In this document: positions 43,407 through 55,983 of the stretch, in pieces
Position numbering within the stretch: the stretch's first letter is position 1
Layout of the letters: every line of letters begins with the position of its first letter
From: Polymyxa betae
Lineage: Eukaryota > Endomyxa > Phytomyxea > Plasmodiophorida > Plasmodiophoridae
DNA: 64,000 nt
NCBI GenBank assembly: GCA_003693705.1
Contig: RBZT01000480.1
Coordinates: forward strand, 1-64,000
Direction: 5' to 3'
Notes under the pieces: model-generated
Told to the model about the DNA's origin: nothing
The model's database searches: none
The model's input: the letters and a program-made list of their open reading frames with translations, nothing else
Position numbers and translations under genes: made by a program

Positions 43407-44894
43407 TCAACCTTCTGGTTGCATTGTTGACTTGGTCATCTCAACGGGTTTGTTTGCTTGGTTCTGACCAGAATCAGGAACGAACGATGCCATTTTGAAG
43501 TATATACTCCTGAATTCGTCGATCTTCGAAGCGCAGAATAAAGCAGCGCCAAACGCAATGATGCCCACAGCGATGACACCGGCTACCCACTCATCGTTTT
43601 TATAAAATGCCATGACGACGATGAATCCAGCAACTAGAATAAAGAAGGCAGGGAATACTGGGTACAGAAACACTTTGTAGGGTCGCTTCATGTTTGGATA
43701 TTTGTAGCGAAGAACGAATAGGGAGAGACCAACCAAGAAGAAGAAACTCCACTGACCAACCGTGTACATGTTGACAACGAATGCGATTGCTCGATCAGGA
43801 TTCATGGACAAAATGAAGATGAGCATGGATGTCCAAAGACTGAAGAATACAACCGAGATGAAAGGAACTTGGTGCTTCTTGGAGGTGACACCGAAAACAC
43901 CAGGAAGGACGCCTTCGCGACCATTTGCAGCGATACACTTGGAGGTTCCCATCATGATTCCATTGCATGAACCAAGACAGCAAAAGCAGATCAATGTGTT
44001 CAACATGATTCGGAAAAGGTTGTACACGACACCATCTACAAATAAGGCTTTAGCCAAAGGAGTGGCTAGCTTTTGTGTTTTGTAGAAGGGAACTTGATCA
44101 ATACCAGCATAGAAAGCAATATTGACAAGTAAAGCAAGGATCATGGTGGCGATCATGCCCAGAGAATAAACCTTCGGAACGTCTTTAGCTGGGTTGGACA
44201 TATCTTCTATAAGAGGGTTCAACATGTTCCATCCAGAAAGAGCAAAGCAGGCGTACATGATAGCAGAACCAAACTTATCAAATTTAGCTTCAGACAATGG
44301 CGCCTGACTGATGAATGGTTTCTGTTGGAAGCCACCGAAAAAGGCAGTGAAGCCAGAGACAATGACAATAACGACAGCGAGAACCTTGCAGATAACATTG
44401 AATCGATTCAGCAAGAGGATGTAGTTCGGGTTGACTAAGTTCACGAGGCAGAGGAATGCCATCACTGAGAGAGCGACTATACAGATTATCGCTGGGTCTG
44501 TACAATTAAAGCTGTCGGTGAAGTATTGTGCAAGAACCCATGAGATACAAGCACATGCAGTTGGACCAATGATAGTGCTCATAGTCCATGAGAACGTGAA
44601 TGACACAGCAGGACCGAAAGCTTTCTCCAGATAACAGGCTTCAGCACTAGCAGATACCAAAGAGGTACCCAATTCTGAATATACCAGAGATCCAGCTAGC
44701 GATAGAACACCAGCAATAAGCCATGCAAGCAAAGAGAGCCATGGATCACGTACAGCCTCAGACGATTCCGATGGAGAAAAGAATAGCCCAGATCCGATAG
44801 TACATGATAGAACGAAGACAACTCCGTCAGCAATGCCGATACCCTTTTTAGCAGGTGGAGCTTGGGGAGTCGCATCAACCTTTACGAAGTCCAT
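43407..44894 (-). CDS. APC-superfamily amino-acid transporter (LAT/SLC7-like), copy 2
   Basis: An intronless 495-codon frame with about 12 hydrophobic segments and the same landmarks as copy 1: GSGLFFSP in TM1, GSLVYSELGTS, LNPLIEDM, and PYKVFLYPVFPAFF. It differs by a 20-residue Pro/Ala-containing N-terminal extension (MDFVKVDATPQAPPAKKG) and a longer C-terminal tail. The two genes keep collinear motifs over their full lengths but have diverged substantially, so the duplication is not recent. Substrate unknown. Confidence 0.9.
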   Translation of the reverse strand: MDFVKVDATPQAPPAKKGIGIADGVVFVLSCTIGSGLFFSPSESSEAVRDPWLSLLAWLIAGVLSLAGSLVYSELGTSLVSASAEACYLEKAFGPAVSFTFSWTMSTIIGPTACACISWVLAQYFTDSFNCTDPAIICIVALSVMAFLCLVNLVNPNYILLLNRFNVICKVLAVVIVIVSGFTAFFGGFQQKPFISQAPLSEAKFDKFGSAIMYACFALSGWNMLNPLIEDMSNPAKDVPKVYSLGMIATMILALLVNIAFYAGIDQVPFYKTQKLATPLAKALFVDGVVYNLFRIMLNTLICFCCLGSCNGIMMGTSKCIAANGREGVLPGVFGVTSKKHQVPFISVVFFSLWTSMLIFILSMNPDRAIAFVVNMYTVGQWSFFFLVGLSLFVLRYKYPNMKRPYKVFLYPVFPAFFILVAGFIVVMAFYKNDEWVAGVIAVGIIAFGAALFCASKIDEFRSIYFKMASFVPDSGQNQANKPVEMTKSTMQPEG

Positions 44895-45706
44895 ATTATC
44901 GTACTTGGCTTGGATAGATATGAGTTGGGAATAAATATGGGTTTGGAGCTGTTGATATTAATTGAATAATATCGGTATGACCACGGGGAGTGCATGTGGG
45001 CGCAGAACGAGGACTCCGACATCAGGGCCAGCTAGTCGGTCTAGACTGTAGAGCCGACGGAGTTTGCGAGGCGGCCTGACCCGACATCACATCCATGTCA
45101 CATTAGGACCGAAGATAGATTAACAACCACTGGGAATACTGTCATGAATACGGACATTGATACAGTGCCATAGTCATGGACAAGTGCAGAAATAGGCTCC
45201 CATGTATCCATACAGTACGAGCGAACGCCCTCACATGGTCACTTTCGCCAAATCCGGCTTCAAACAGGCATATATTGGGCAGTATCCAATTCCTATCTCC
45301 GACTAATCAGGGATTAGTCTCTTACTAATCTCTGACTGTAATCACAACTGATATTGATTAATCGCACCATGACTAATTTCTGGAATAATCACTCAGGTAC
45401 ATGCAAAGATACTAGTCAATCCTGTTAGATTGTTTGCTAGTCATTAGCGTTTGAACGTCATGGGCTTACTGTACACAGAGGACTCATGTTTGGGGTAAGA
45501 TATGAGATATTGTCGATATTTTAATACATTAATTAAATAAATAAAGATGAGATTGCAATGTACAGATGAAAGCAATTTTCAACCCATAGATAATGGATGT
45601 ACAATTCATTACTTGTGAAAGCTGCTGCTACCTTTTCGGTATTTCATTGAGTGATGAGATGTTTCTTCCACTTCCAGGACTTAATGAAGCAAACAAAGGA
45701 TCACTT
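44895..45706. other. No gene seen; repeated CTAATC words
   Basis: Intergenic between the transporter and the coiled-coil gene. Around 45,300-45,420 the word ACTAATC/GATTAGT recurs several times on both strands; otherwise nothing recognised. Confidence 0.4.
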
Positions 45707-48700
45707 CTAACCTAAAACTACTGTTAATGCAACAGATTGTTGTGAAAATGAAATTACCTGTTGCCGAAAGAGCTCAAAGTCATCCATTACTTTAGAACCA
45801 CTGGATTCAGTAGAAGGTGGTATAGACGGTTTCTTAGAAGATGACAAGCTTGCCTCATCTGCACGATCAAGGAGCTGTTGAATCCGAGATAGTGGCCCAA
45901 TCACCCGATCATGCAGCGATTGTGACCATTTCGATTGCAGCGACAACTGGCGACATGCATCATTGATGACATCAGCAAGTGCATTACGATCCCCATCTTC
46001 ACGTTGTGAGAGCATGGCTCCGCAAATAGATGAGTTCTCGCGTTTGATATCGTCCAGATCATGCTCCATGTCAATAAAAGCAGACTTGATGCTATCGATG
46101 TCTTCAGGTGAACATTGGGCGGCGACAGATTTCATGATACCCCGAACACGTTCAAGTAATGGAGGCGAGCGGGTTGTAGTCCAAAGCGTCCCATCCTGCA
46201 TACTTTGAAACAATTGCTTCAGGTCGCGATACATGCGTCCTGTCAAAGCTGAATAATGCTGGATCGCAGCACCCAGCCTTGCAGTTGCTAAGCTCTCAGT
46301 AGATGTATCTGAATAAGCAGGACCCATGTCTCTTGCTGGAGTTGAGCTTCGAACGGGGGAGATAGACGGTGGTGAAACCAAGCGAGTTGCTGAGACACTC
46401 TCATTGATACATACGGGAGTAGGACGGTGAAGAGATCCGGGTGCTGGGGATTCGGTCTTGCGGTGAAGACAGGGAACGGGAGACCGATGTGAGCTAGATC
46501 CTGTAACAAAGAGTCAGCAGCAAGATCTTTCAGGATTACATTTCGTACTTGAAGAAGTAAAACAATCGCGATCAATGAATAGCTTTTGTAAGTCCTTCAT
46601 TTTTGCTTGAACGGCGGCAAATTCCGCTTCTTCTGCTATAAATACAGTTGGGAGGACGACCAAAGGAAATGTGAAATCCTTACTAGCTTTTAACTGCACC
46701 TCTCGCTCGCTGACGTCTGATTCTCGCTCTTTGAGCTTTAATTCGCGAGCATTAATACTACATTGTAGCTGCTGAATGACAGAGTCAGATGATGTCCCGA
46801 CTGAGAGGAATTTACAACCAACCTGAACTAAAGCACGTTCTTGAGCAACATCACTTAGAGCTTTAACTCGATCGACTTGAGCTTGGGCGGCTGCTTCTCT
46901 TGCATCTGCACATTCACGATTGGCTTTTTCTAACATTTGCTCGATTTGTTTCCTCTGGCTTTCCAAGTCATGCAGCAGGTGACGTGCCTCAACAATTTTG
47001 TTTTGTAAATCTGCAAACTCAGACTGTAGTGATTGATTAGCCATCTTGGTCTCTCTCATAGCTTCTCGCGATGCCTTCAATGCAGCTTCAGCATCACGCT
47101 GCTCTGAACGAGCTTGTGATGCCTGCGCGGCAGCTTGTTTCAAAGTAACATTGAGGTCTGTAACACGCATCTCTAAATCTCGTTCTTGGCGTTGGAGCTT
47201 GGCCTGTAAAACTTGAGTTTCTTCTTCGCGTTGCTGAAGCACCTTCATCTGTCTTTCAAGGCTCTTCCGATCATTATCAACAGTGGCATGAGATCGGGCT
47301 AGCCGAGCAGCTTCCTCTTTCAAAGCTTTAGCTTCTTCAGTCACCTTCGTCTGAGCTTGTAAAAGCTTAGCCGCTTCATTGCGATACTTTTCTTCCAGCT
47401 TTTCTCGATCTGCATCCAATGAAACACGCTGCTGCCGACAATCTTCAAGTCGTTGCCCCAAAAGATCGAGCTGTGCTTGAGTATCAGTCTGAAGACGTCG
47501 CTCGTGATTTTCGAGACGTTTGACTCTCTTCTCAGTCTCAGCAGCTTCATCATCCAGAGCGGCACGACGCCGTTGCATTTCTTCCTCTTGAGCAGCGAGC
47601 TCAGTAAAACGTTCAGAAAGAGACGACTGGGTCTGATCCAAAGCTCGAACACGTTGACGGAATTCATCAGCTTCTTGGGCAAGGCGATCCGTTCGTTCTT
47701 GCAGAGTGGTTTCACGCACATCGAGCTCTTGGTTGCGTTGTTCGAGGAATTTGATCCCTTTATTGGCCTGCTCCTGAATCATAGCTTGCTTCTGAGACAG
47801 AATTCCCTCCCGATCTTGTAATCTTTTCTGGTCACGCTCTAGATTAGCAAGTTGTGCAGCTACCTCAGAACGGCGCTCTGTAAGCTCATTGCGGTCGCGC
47901 TGCAGACGTTCACGTCCATCTTCAATGCGATTTGCTTCAACTTGTGCTTGCAAAGAGACTTGACGGCTGCGCTCCAATTCTTTCTGCGACAAAACTTGTT
48001 GTTCGCTGATCTCTTTTTCGGCTTTTTTCAGTGAGGCAGCACGCGAGTCTAAGGCGACACGATCACGTTCCATGGTTTTCCGCTGCCCTTCGAGGTCATG
48101 ATAACGCTGCTCGACTTCCCGCTTTTGCTTGTCCAAAGAAGACCGTCGATTATGCAGAGCCGACTCAGTACTACGAATTTGATCCTCACGACCCAGAATC
48201 TGCTGTTCACGTAAAGAGAGCTTCTCCTGGCGTTGATCAAGAGATCGCCGTTCTCGCTCTACGTTTGACGCCTGATCACTGAGTTTAGTTCGTGTTGCAT
48301 TCAGCTCTTCCTCTAAGGCTTGCAAACGCTCTTTGCGTTCTTTGACAGAAGATAACATAGCTATTAAATCAGCACGCTTGCTTTCAAGATCGAGGACATT
48401 CTGAGTCCGTGCTTGCAAAGCCTTTTCGTTCTCTTCCAGCATAGTTTCGCGTTTAGAGCAGCGCGCTTCGCGATCATCGAACTCTGATTTTGCCAAATCA
48501 AGACGCTTCGACTCATGTTGAAGTCGGTCCTCATCATCGCGCTTCTGATTCTTCCAAACTTCTTGAGCGTTACGCTCTGCTTGTAACTCAGAGCGTGTCT
48601 TCTCGACTTCCTTCTGGAAGTCTTTCATTGATTCTTCGAACAGCCGCTTTTCATCTTCCAAACGTCTTGCAGCGAGATCAAGATTAGTGCGGGCCTTAGA

Positions 48701-50854
48701 AAGCTCTTTCTCAGTAGCACGATTCTCTTGTTCAGCTTGCAACGTATTCGATTCACGAATAGCAATAGCAGCGCTACGCCTCGATAATTCTTCAGCCTCA
48801 TTATCGAGCTGAGTTTGCCTCCTTTCAATCTGCATTAGCTGCTGAGATTGTTCGTCTTGAAGGCGACGCTCCGCTTCCAGAACAGTTCGTTCACGATGGT
48901 TCAGCTCTTGTTCCCGTTCAGATACGACTTGTTTACGCTTCTCGCATTCGCTTCGTTCAAGTTCAAGCCGTTTGCCCAAAGCAGCAAGGTCCGCTTCGCG
49001 CTGCTTCAGTCTCAGAAGCAAAGTGTCGACTTCGCTCTCTTTCTCTGTTAATGCAGTCTCACGATGCTGTAATGAAGCTAGCTGAGAGTCGATCTCTTGC
49101 GTTAAAACTGTAACTTGCTGACGAGCTTCCAATGACACTTTCACATCATTCTGTAGCTGAGATTTTTCCAAAGTCAATGCTTTGGAGTCGTTTTGCAACT
49201 GAGTCCATTCATGATCAAAATCGTTCTTCATGCGAATCATTTGCTGCTCACGTTCTTGTAGTTGCTGTTCACGTTCATCGAGACGTTGCTGCAGAAGTGA
49301 CAATCTCCTCTCAGAGGCAGTGATATCTGCCTCTCGAGAAGATAAATTCTTCCTTAACGTCGTTAATTCAGTCGATTTGTTTAAAACGTTTTCACCATCA
49401 ACATCCATTAATTTCTTTTTCCGTTCGAGTTCCATAGATGTCGCCTCCAATGACTCCCTCGTCACTTGGAGTTCACGCTCGCGACGTGCCAGATCATCTT
49501 TGGCTGATTGCAGCAAAGCCCTCTCATTGTCAAGAGCATCACGTTTACGAGCTAATTCGTACTGAAACAGCTCAGATTGCTTCGAACCAGCACCATTCTT
49601 GTCATCAAGCGCCCTTTGTTGCGCATCGAGTTCAGCTTTCAGGCGAACTAGGTCATTATGTTTTTGCTGCAGCGACGCTTCCATAGCTGAGCACTGCGCC
49701 TCACGTTCAGCGCAGAGCTTCTCTTGCTCATTAAGTCGCGCAATCATCTGAAGTTCAGTCATTCATGTATGAAACAATGCAGATTGGATAAAATACAAGA
49801 TCCATTTCGGCATTATGGCGAATAGTGTCATTTTCGAGCCGACTACGCTCCACAGCGAGATCGTAGGCCATTTTCTCATCGGAAGTACCAGTAGATAAAA
49901 GAGAAGGATTTCTGGATGGCACTGAGGGCGCAAAAGCAGTAACATTTGAGCTTTCAGCAGGAGGCTGGGATGTCACTGGACAACACAATCAGATATTAAA
50001 TACAGTAATGGCTGAAACATACCAGAAGACTGCCGGGTCAATGAGGGCACCTGAGAGCGTTGGACTAACAAAAATATAAGAATATAATGAGCGAGGTACA
50101 TAGCAAAACATTGTACTTGAAGGTTGGCGAGAAATGGTCGGAGCTGGAGCCACAAGAGATGATGATCCGACTGTCTGAGTTTCTGTAGGTGTTTCGAACG
50201 ATAATGAGGCACGTTGACGCGCCACCACTACTAAGTTTGAGCGTGCATCATGTCGGCATTAATGCAAACCATACCAAGATTAGCGATATTCGACAACGAG
50301 GAGCTCCGTTGTTGATCTTGCTGGGCAACTGCAGCAGCAGCCAAATTCCGAAATCTTGATGAACGTTTCGGAGATACCGAAGACCTTGGAGAAGAGGAGG
50401 AATCTATTTCATCTTCAGATTCGGTGACACGATCAAGGGATTGCTGCTGCTGTTGCTGATGCTGTTGTAATGCTGCTCTAGTTTGCGATACCATCTGCAT
50501 CGATAGTGATCGAAATCGATTAGTGTTCGATGGATCCTGTGGTACATTCCCATTGGAAGTCAATGAAACACTCTGATGTCTTCGTGCCTCTTGTTTGGCC
50601 TTCAATGTATTCAACGATGATACCGTATCCTGCAACGACTCACGGAGACGTTCCTTTGTCTCACTAGGTCCCGGTGTAGTCGCAAAATCCGGTACTGAAG
50701 GGGCCGAACCGCTCGTATCCCAGTTAAACAAATCGGTGCTACCTGAGCGCGAATGTCGACGTAGCGAAGAGCGGCGCGAGGCGCCTGCCGACATTGCGCT
50801 GTTCGTAGCGCCGTGTTCTGGGATAACTGTGCAGTCGAGCGCGTCCTGTGACAA
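45707..50854 (-). CDS. Giant coiled-coil protein, about 1,590 residues
   Basis: Eight exons join in frame: 50275-50854, 50117-50230, 50023-50064, 49797-49975, 46823-49747, 46684-46771, 46549-46635 and 45758-46500; introns are 44-52 bp. A stop follows either directly by reading on to 45707 or after a final 37-bp intron. The N-terminal 300 residues are Ser/Pro/Gln-rich and disordered with a poly-Gln run. The 975-codon exon encodes one almost unbroken coiled coil with charged heptads (for example LDEREQQLQEREQQMIRMK, REQELNHRERTVLEAERRLQ) and no globular break. The C-terminal 300 residues mix disorder with helices. The composition suggests a centrosome, basal-body, golgin or tether-like scaffold. 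I cannot choose among these; coiled coils are a poor guide to homology. Confidence 0.85.
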
Positions 50855-51408
50855 ATCTGTCTATGATCGCGACGTCACTTTTCCGGTCCTGATCTGGTTC
50901 AGGGAACACGAAGAGGCCGCGCCTGATACCACTTGCATTATTGCTTACAGCTTCTCATGATTGCTCAATACCTTTGTCATGTATGATTTCAATCAGGCTT
51001 GTTGCCACATCGTCCCTGAGGACGCTGACTTATGTCCACACATTTCAAAGACGTCATGTATGATTTCAATCAGGCTTGTTGCCACATCGTCCCTGAGGAC
51101 GCTGACTTATGTCCACACATTTCAAAGACGAATGTCACTTCTCGGCAAAAAAAATGCATCCGAAAACGATTCCATTTCGGTTTGGTCATCTAGTAGACTT
51201 CGTATAGACCTTTCTACCTGGCTTTTTGTGTATGAAACTATATCAACTTCGGGGTTGCATACTCGCTCAGCGTCAATGTCTTATCAATCTGTCTCAGTGG
51301 TCATCATCTCTCAGGTTGAAGTTATTGCCATCTTGATCTGCGACTTGCATCTCGTGTTTAATCATTACATGAAATCAATCAAACAAAGTAAATAAATAAT
51401 CAAATATA
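50855..51408. other. Intergenic with a tandem duplication
   Basis: Holds the 77-bp direct repeat at 50976-51129. The long plus-strand frame through it is an effect of the duplication and is not called. Confidence 0.5.
50976..51129. repeat. Perfect 77-bp tandem duplication
   Basis: 50976-51052 and 51053-51129 are identical by eye (unit starts GTCATGTATGATTTC). Identity of the two copies suggests a recent event, or an assembly artefact. Confidence 0.92.
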
Positions 51409-52029
51409 TTAACCAGAATTTTGTAGGTTTAAACAGTTATCTTTGCAGTATTTTACATCATCTGTCTCTGTACAGCTTGTCCATAATTTGTACATTTTAA
51501 ATGCTAAGGATGCCTGGGATGACATCTGCTTGTTTTGTTGGGACATATTTTCCAAAATGTAATGATAAACAGATATAGTATCGCTTTTGGAAATTTCACT
51601 CCCTGCTTCTTCAGTTGCCTTCTTCGCTTCATATAACAAATTCTGTAGTTCTGGCGACATTGCTCTTCTTGCTGCGAGTCGGTTGGAAATATCTGTCGCG
51701 ATCTGCACATCTTCAGTCCTTCCTTGAAGACTGCCTCTGATCTCAATTGATGTCAAGAAGGCCAAAGTTATCAAATCAAACTGGGAATCGCGATTGTTAA
51801 CCTGCTCTTGTTCGATTGCCACTTCTGCTTGAGTGATATTATGTTCCAAATACTGTATCGGCAGATGGTCAAGGGATTCACATCTAGCGAGTCTGAATAT
51901 GGGCTCATGGATACTGAGAAGTGGGCCATCAAACTGTCCGCCAGAGCAGGATTCCCAATCACTTTGTCCAAGGACATTGGTCAGAATACAGTTCAATAAC
52001 AGAATAATGAGAGATGAAGGCAGCAGCAT
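51409..52029 (-). CDS. Secreted orphan protein, 206 residues
   Basis: An intronless frame with a strong signal peptide (MLLPSSLIILLLNCILTNVL, cleavage expected after VLG). The mature part is helical and acidic with six Cys residues, two near the N-terminus (WESCSGG, LARCESL) and four near the C-terminus (WTSC, KYCKDNCLN), and potential N-glycosylation sites (HNIT, ENMS). Disulphides and secretion are therefore expected. Length and features fit candidate effectors or cyst-wall proteins, but no family is recognised. Confidence 0.7.
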   Translation of the reverse strand: MLLPSSLIILLLNCILTNVLGQSDWESCSGGQFDGPLLSIHEPIFRLARCESLDHLPIQYLEHNITQAEVAIEQEQVNNRDSQFDLITLAFLTSIEIRGSLQGRTEDVQIATDISNRLAARRAMSPELQNLLYEAKKATEEAGSEISKSDTISVYHYILENMSQQNKQMSSQASLAFKMYKLWTSCTETDDVKYCKDNCLNLQNSG

Positions 52030-52915
52030 GGCTAATATCCAGGTCGATTTAGGCCCATCTCCCTATTGAGTCATAGAAAAGAGAGACGAAGAAAAGGAGA
52101 AGGAAGAGAGAAGCGCTTCCCTCTGCCAACTTCTCACTCTCAGCTCACCAATTCTAGAGACCTCTAAAGCCATTACGGACAGCTCCTATGAAACGTTACA
52201 GCAGAAACTGGTGCCGGGAGCGCTCGACTCTTAAATATCCTATGTGTGTCTGGGATGGCCTTTCCCCTTTGGTAAGTGTGTAAGAGCACTAGGTCCTTGC
52301 TGACGGAGATCGATTCGAACGGTCATATAGGAATCCTTTGATCAAGAAGTTTGCACTGAATACTGCTACATGTTCTGCTCTCTGGCAATCCTACAAAACT
52401 GTAAACATGCATGAAAAACGACCCGCGTGGGCGACATTAATTGCCGCCGGTTCTTTAAAAACATAAACCTCAAGTAGCGATAAGCATATCAACTCATAAA
52501 TTTCAAATTGAAGCAAACCTTTAATGAACCAAAATTAAGTCGAAAGGGTTTATAAGGTCTAAAAAGATAAATCAGGTCGGGAAACTATACCAAAATGTGG
52601 ATTAATGTTCACAAACTTACCTCGCGTAGATGTCGTTCCTTCATTTCGTATACGTGTTGAAGCTTACTCAAATCACGTCATCAGCCAGCTGAAGCTGTAA
52701 AGAGATTCTGAGCCATTCCAAATTGGCGGTCTATGCTACCGAATAACAAACCAGTAAAGTGGCAAGATAACCTATCCGAAGTAAGTCGGAGAATATCCAT
52801 GCCACGCCAGCCCGAGTCCTATAGTACATATCTGTCGTCACTCAAACTTCACTACTCATTATACATTTCGTAACTTTTTAAACAACAAGAAGGCGAACTT
52901 CATTGCTATACTAGC
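52030..52915. other. No gene seen
   Basis: Divergent promoter space between the two secreted-protein genes, with a CGTTACAG word near 52193. Nothing else recognised. Confidence 0.45.
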
Positions 52916-54195
52916 ATGCTCGCTACACGACACGTTGTTGCTCTTTTTCTTGTCGTTGCATTATGTTCGGCAATCATTGCCGCTGTCGTCTGGAAGACCC
53001 AGTCCAAGGGTCTGTCGCAGCCAACAGAAACTCGAATCGGCAACGCCCCCGACTCCGACTCTATTAATATCTTGGAGGAAAATAGTATCGGATTGAAAGG
53101 CTTGTGAATCCAAACCTAATGGAGTTTTCACTGATTTGTCAGTAGATGAGAGCACAACCGAGCCCACAAAGATGCTGCTCGAGAAACAAGACGATTTTAT
53201 CTCGATTGATGCCGTAGATAGGCAGATTATCCAAACGAAGGGTTGGTTTTTCAACCACGTCTGGGATGTTGATTTTGATTTTGGTAACAGATGAAAACCC
53301 AACACCTGAAACTTTGAAACCAGCGGATGTTGATTTGAATGATGAACTAATGAAACCACCTGTAAAGTCTTTCGATCCGACAATACCGTCTTATGCAATT
53401 GATGAAAATGGCAATGTCTATGAATGGGTGGAGAAAGGTCCTGATATGTTCGATTCACTTCGTCTAACTGACAACGCATCTGGCAATACTGCTACCCGTC
53501 GATATATGTGGTTTGCACATATGAACCGATTGGATGAGACTGAATCGCTGTACGACCAGCTGAACATTACTCAAAATGATATTGAAAGTAATGAACCCTG
53601 GGTTAAGGTCGCTGTTGACGTTGCCAAAGAAATTCGTCGCCGAATTATGCAATACTTCGTTTGTCTATCACCTGAACACGCTATATGTGATCTGAATTCT
53701 TGGACTACGATCCAACATGAAGCTCCCGATGCAGTACAGCATCGCATGCGAGTCTTTGTGGCAAAACTGGAATTTCTGAAACCATTCGATCACCTTCGCC
53801 AAGTTACGCAAGACGATTGTAAATATCCACCCATGGCCGGTACAGTACGCGAGTATTTCCTTTATCTAAAATTCTTTGATAACTGGCACCAAAAATATCA
53901 TGATATTGCTGAAGAAGTCGAACGGCTATCTTTTAGAGGATGTACCCGCGTGTTCGAAGTCATTGGCGATCACGCAGCAGCATTAGAGAAGATTCAAAAA
54001 ATGTTAGATCTCTGCATAAAGATTTTGAGCACAAACCCGAACCTAATAAAGGTCGTGGAGGGAACCGATCTCTTAAACCGTGCATGCGGCCCTGGATATG
54101 AAATGTTTGATCGACTCCCAGAGCCCATCAAACCAAGACTATCGAAGTTTGCAGAGTTGACCCGGGAAGTTGTGGTCAAAATGACAAGCCTTTAA
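52916..54195 (+). CDS. Orphan protein with N-terminal signal or anchor, 390 residues
   Basis: Exons 52916-53084, 53143-53241 and 53291-54195 close exactly into 390 codons plus stop; introns are 58 and 49 bp. The N-terminus (MLATRHVVALFLVVALCSAI) is a signal peptide or uncleaved anchor. It is followed by an acidic low-complexity stretch, then a helical domain of about 260 residues with five Cys (QYFVCLSPEHAICDLNSW, DDCKYPPM, FRGCTRVFEV, LDLCIKIL) and a glycosylation site (LNIT). The start is the first ATG after a TATA-poor leader. No homologous family is recognised. It faces the secreted gene at 51.4 kb and begins a run of secretory-pathway genes. Confidence 0.72.
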
Positions 54196-55983
54196 ACTCA
54201 CCCTACAGTAAAAGTTTCTGATTGGGCCCTGGGCAATATTGCCAGGGTCCAGGGTCCTTAGCAAAAATGAGTGCTGAGGGTCTTATCAAGGTGCCAACGT
54301 CATTTTAGGGGCCTTAATAAAGAATTGGCGGTTGTTACTTGTTATCACATGTAAATCGAAATCTCCAACAATTTCGTCGTTTCCTCAAGAGAGATACGTG
54401 TTGATTGCCGAAAGAATTTTTATTTGTAGACTGGACGAGTTTTGTCCAATTTGGCTATGAAACGCACGTCTACGATGTAAAAGCACCCACAGCCTTCGCA
54501 AAATCGATTCAGTTCACTATGCAATAAAATTGCTTCATTTAAAAAAACTTTCAAGTCGATGGCCAGGGCATGTACGATTACGCTATCGAGTATATTCAAA
54601 TAGCATTAGTTCAGGGAGTGTACCTATTAAGAGCCTGGGAAGCTGGAATTTCAAACTTTTACTGTATACTTTTATTTTGTATCTTATACATACAGTTGGA
54701 GTACTTTATCTGGAAACAACTGACTTTAAAACCCTAGCAATATTATAGTAAAAGGTGCTCAAAAGCCTCCCAGACATTGTTTCTTCGTTCATCGGAAATA
54801 TTTATCAATGGTCAATTGCTTTGACGACGAATTAGAAAGCGTCCTAATGATAGCTTTCACGCTCAGCAAGTCAAGCTCTTCTCTGAAGAGCAAGTACAGT
54901 AGACTTGCAGGAAAAGCTATACGCGGTCAATTAAATGGTACAAAACAGAGGACTTCGTATAGAGAGTTTGTTATTATTAGGTATAAATAATCAGGGTTTG
55001 CTCTTTCCACAGTTTTCTGTACCATAAGCGAAGGTGTAATTTATACAAGTTGTATCTTATACAGAGGTTCCAAAAGGTATACACTGATCCCCCAAAGCGA
55101 TCTTGACTGCATATACAAACGCGAGCCTCAACAGAATTCACCAAGGTCGGGCTCTAAAGCGTCAGGAAAGCGAAAAGACGGTTTCAAGAAATCATCGCGA
55201 GCCAGCCGAGATATGACCAAAAGCTGATACAATTCCTCACGTTGGTAAGAACAACATTATAAGGTGGTCACCACTTGAACGAGCATGAATTTGATATTCC
55301 AAGAGAGATATGGATTTTGCTGCAAACGCTCATGTGGACTGCTGCTAAAACAAGATATCTTCCCATTAGCAAAATTAAGACATTCTATGACGAATACCGC
55401 TTCGTATTTGACGTTGCTTCCGGTGTAGCCCGCTCCTGGTGAAAGTTATCCTAAATTGATATTCGATTCTGGTGCTGGGATTACGGACGACTGGCTACAT
55501 TTATTGAAGCCTTATTTTGAGCATTACAAGGTATTTTTGTGGTGAGAAGCGCTGCTCAAATCGTATCGTCATTGACGATTTCACCTTTCGGGTTTTACTC
55601 TAATAAACAATGCGATTAATCAGGATCATGAAACTGATAGATTAACCTCGAAACTTGCTCAATGACACCTCTCGTTCAATAATGTATCATTGATTCATAG
55701 ATGAAACTGAACCAATTTCTCTGGAGTAATTATCAAGTCTACATCATTTTTTCCAGATGTATGAGCTCTTCATTGTGATAGCTTTACTTCCTATTGGGAG
55801 TATGATATCACATTGGGGTGTCCTTTAAGAAGCCGCGCTAGAAGTAAATGCACGCACTTCAACCATGTTGTAGCGCAGCACCATATGCATAATAGCGATC
55901 AGCACAAGTCCTGAAGGGACCCTTTCCCGAATTCCGATTTCTCTGGCTGTCCAGAGCGCAGAAGTCCAATATAAACCATCATT
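54196..55983. other. Intergenic; possible unresolved exons at 55.27-55.53 kb
   Basis: Two plus-strand stretches look coding: HEFDIPREIWILLQTLMWTA...FYDEYRFVFDVASG (about 55285-55440) and GESYPKLIFDSGAGITDDWL (about 55440-55530) followed by a GTATTT donor. They are in different frames and no start, end or joining intron was found. It may be a pseudogene. The rest shows nothing. Confidence 0.35.

Noticed and set aside
48031-48282. Plus-strand frames across 46.5-49.8 kb
   Set aside because: Shadows of the charged coiled-coil frame on the minus strand.
50961-51395. 144-codon plus-strand frame
   Set aside because: Its length results from the 77-bp duplication; the translated repeat is not protein-like.
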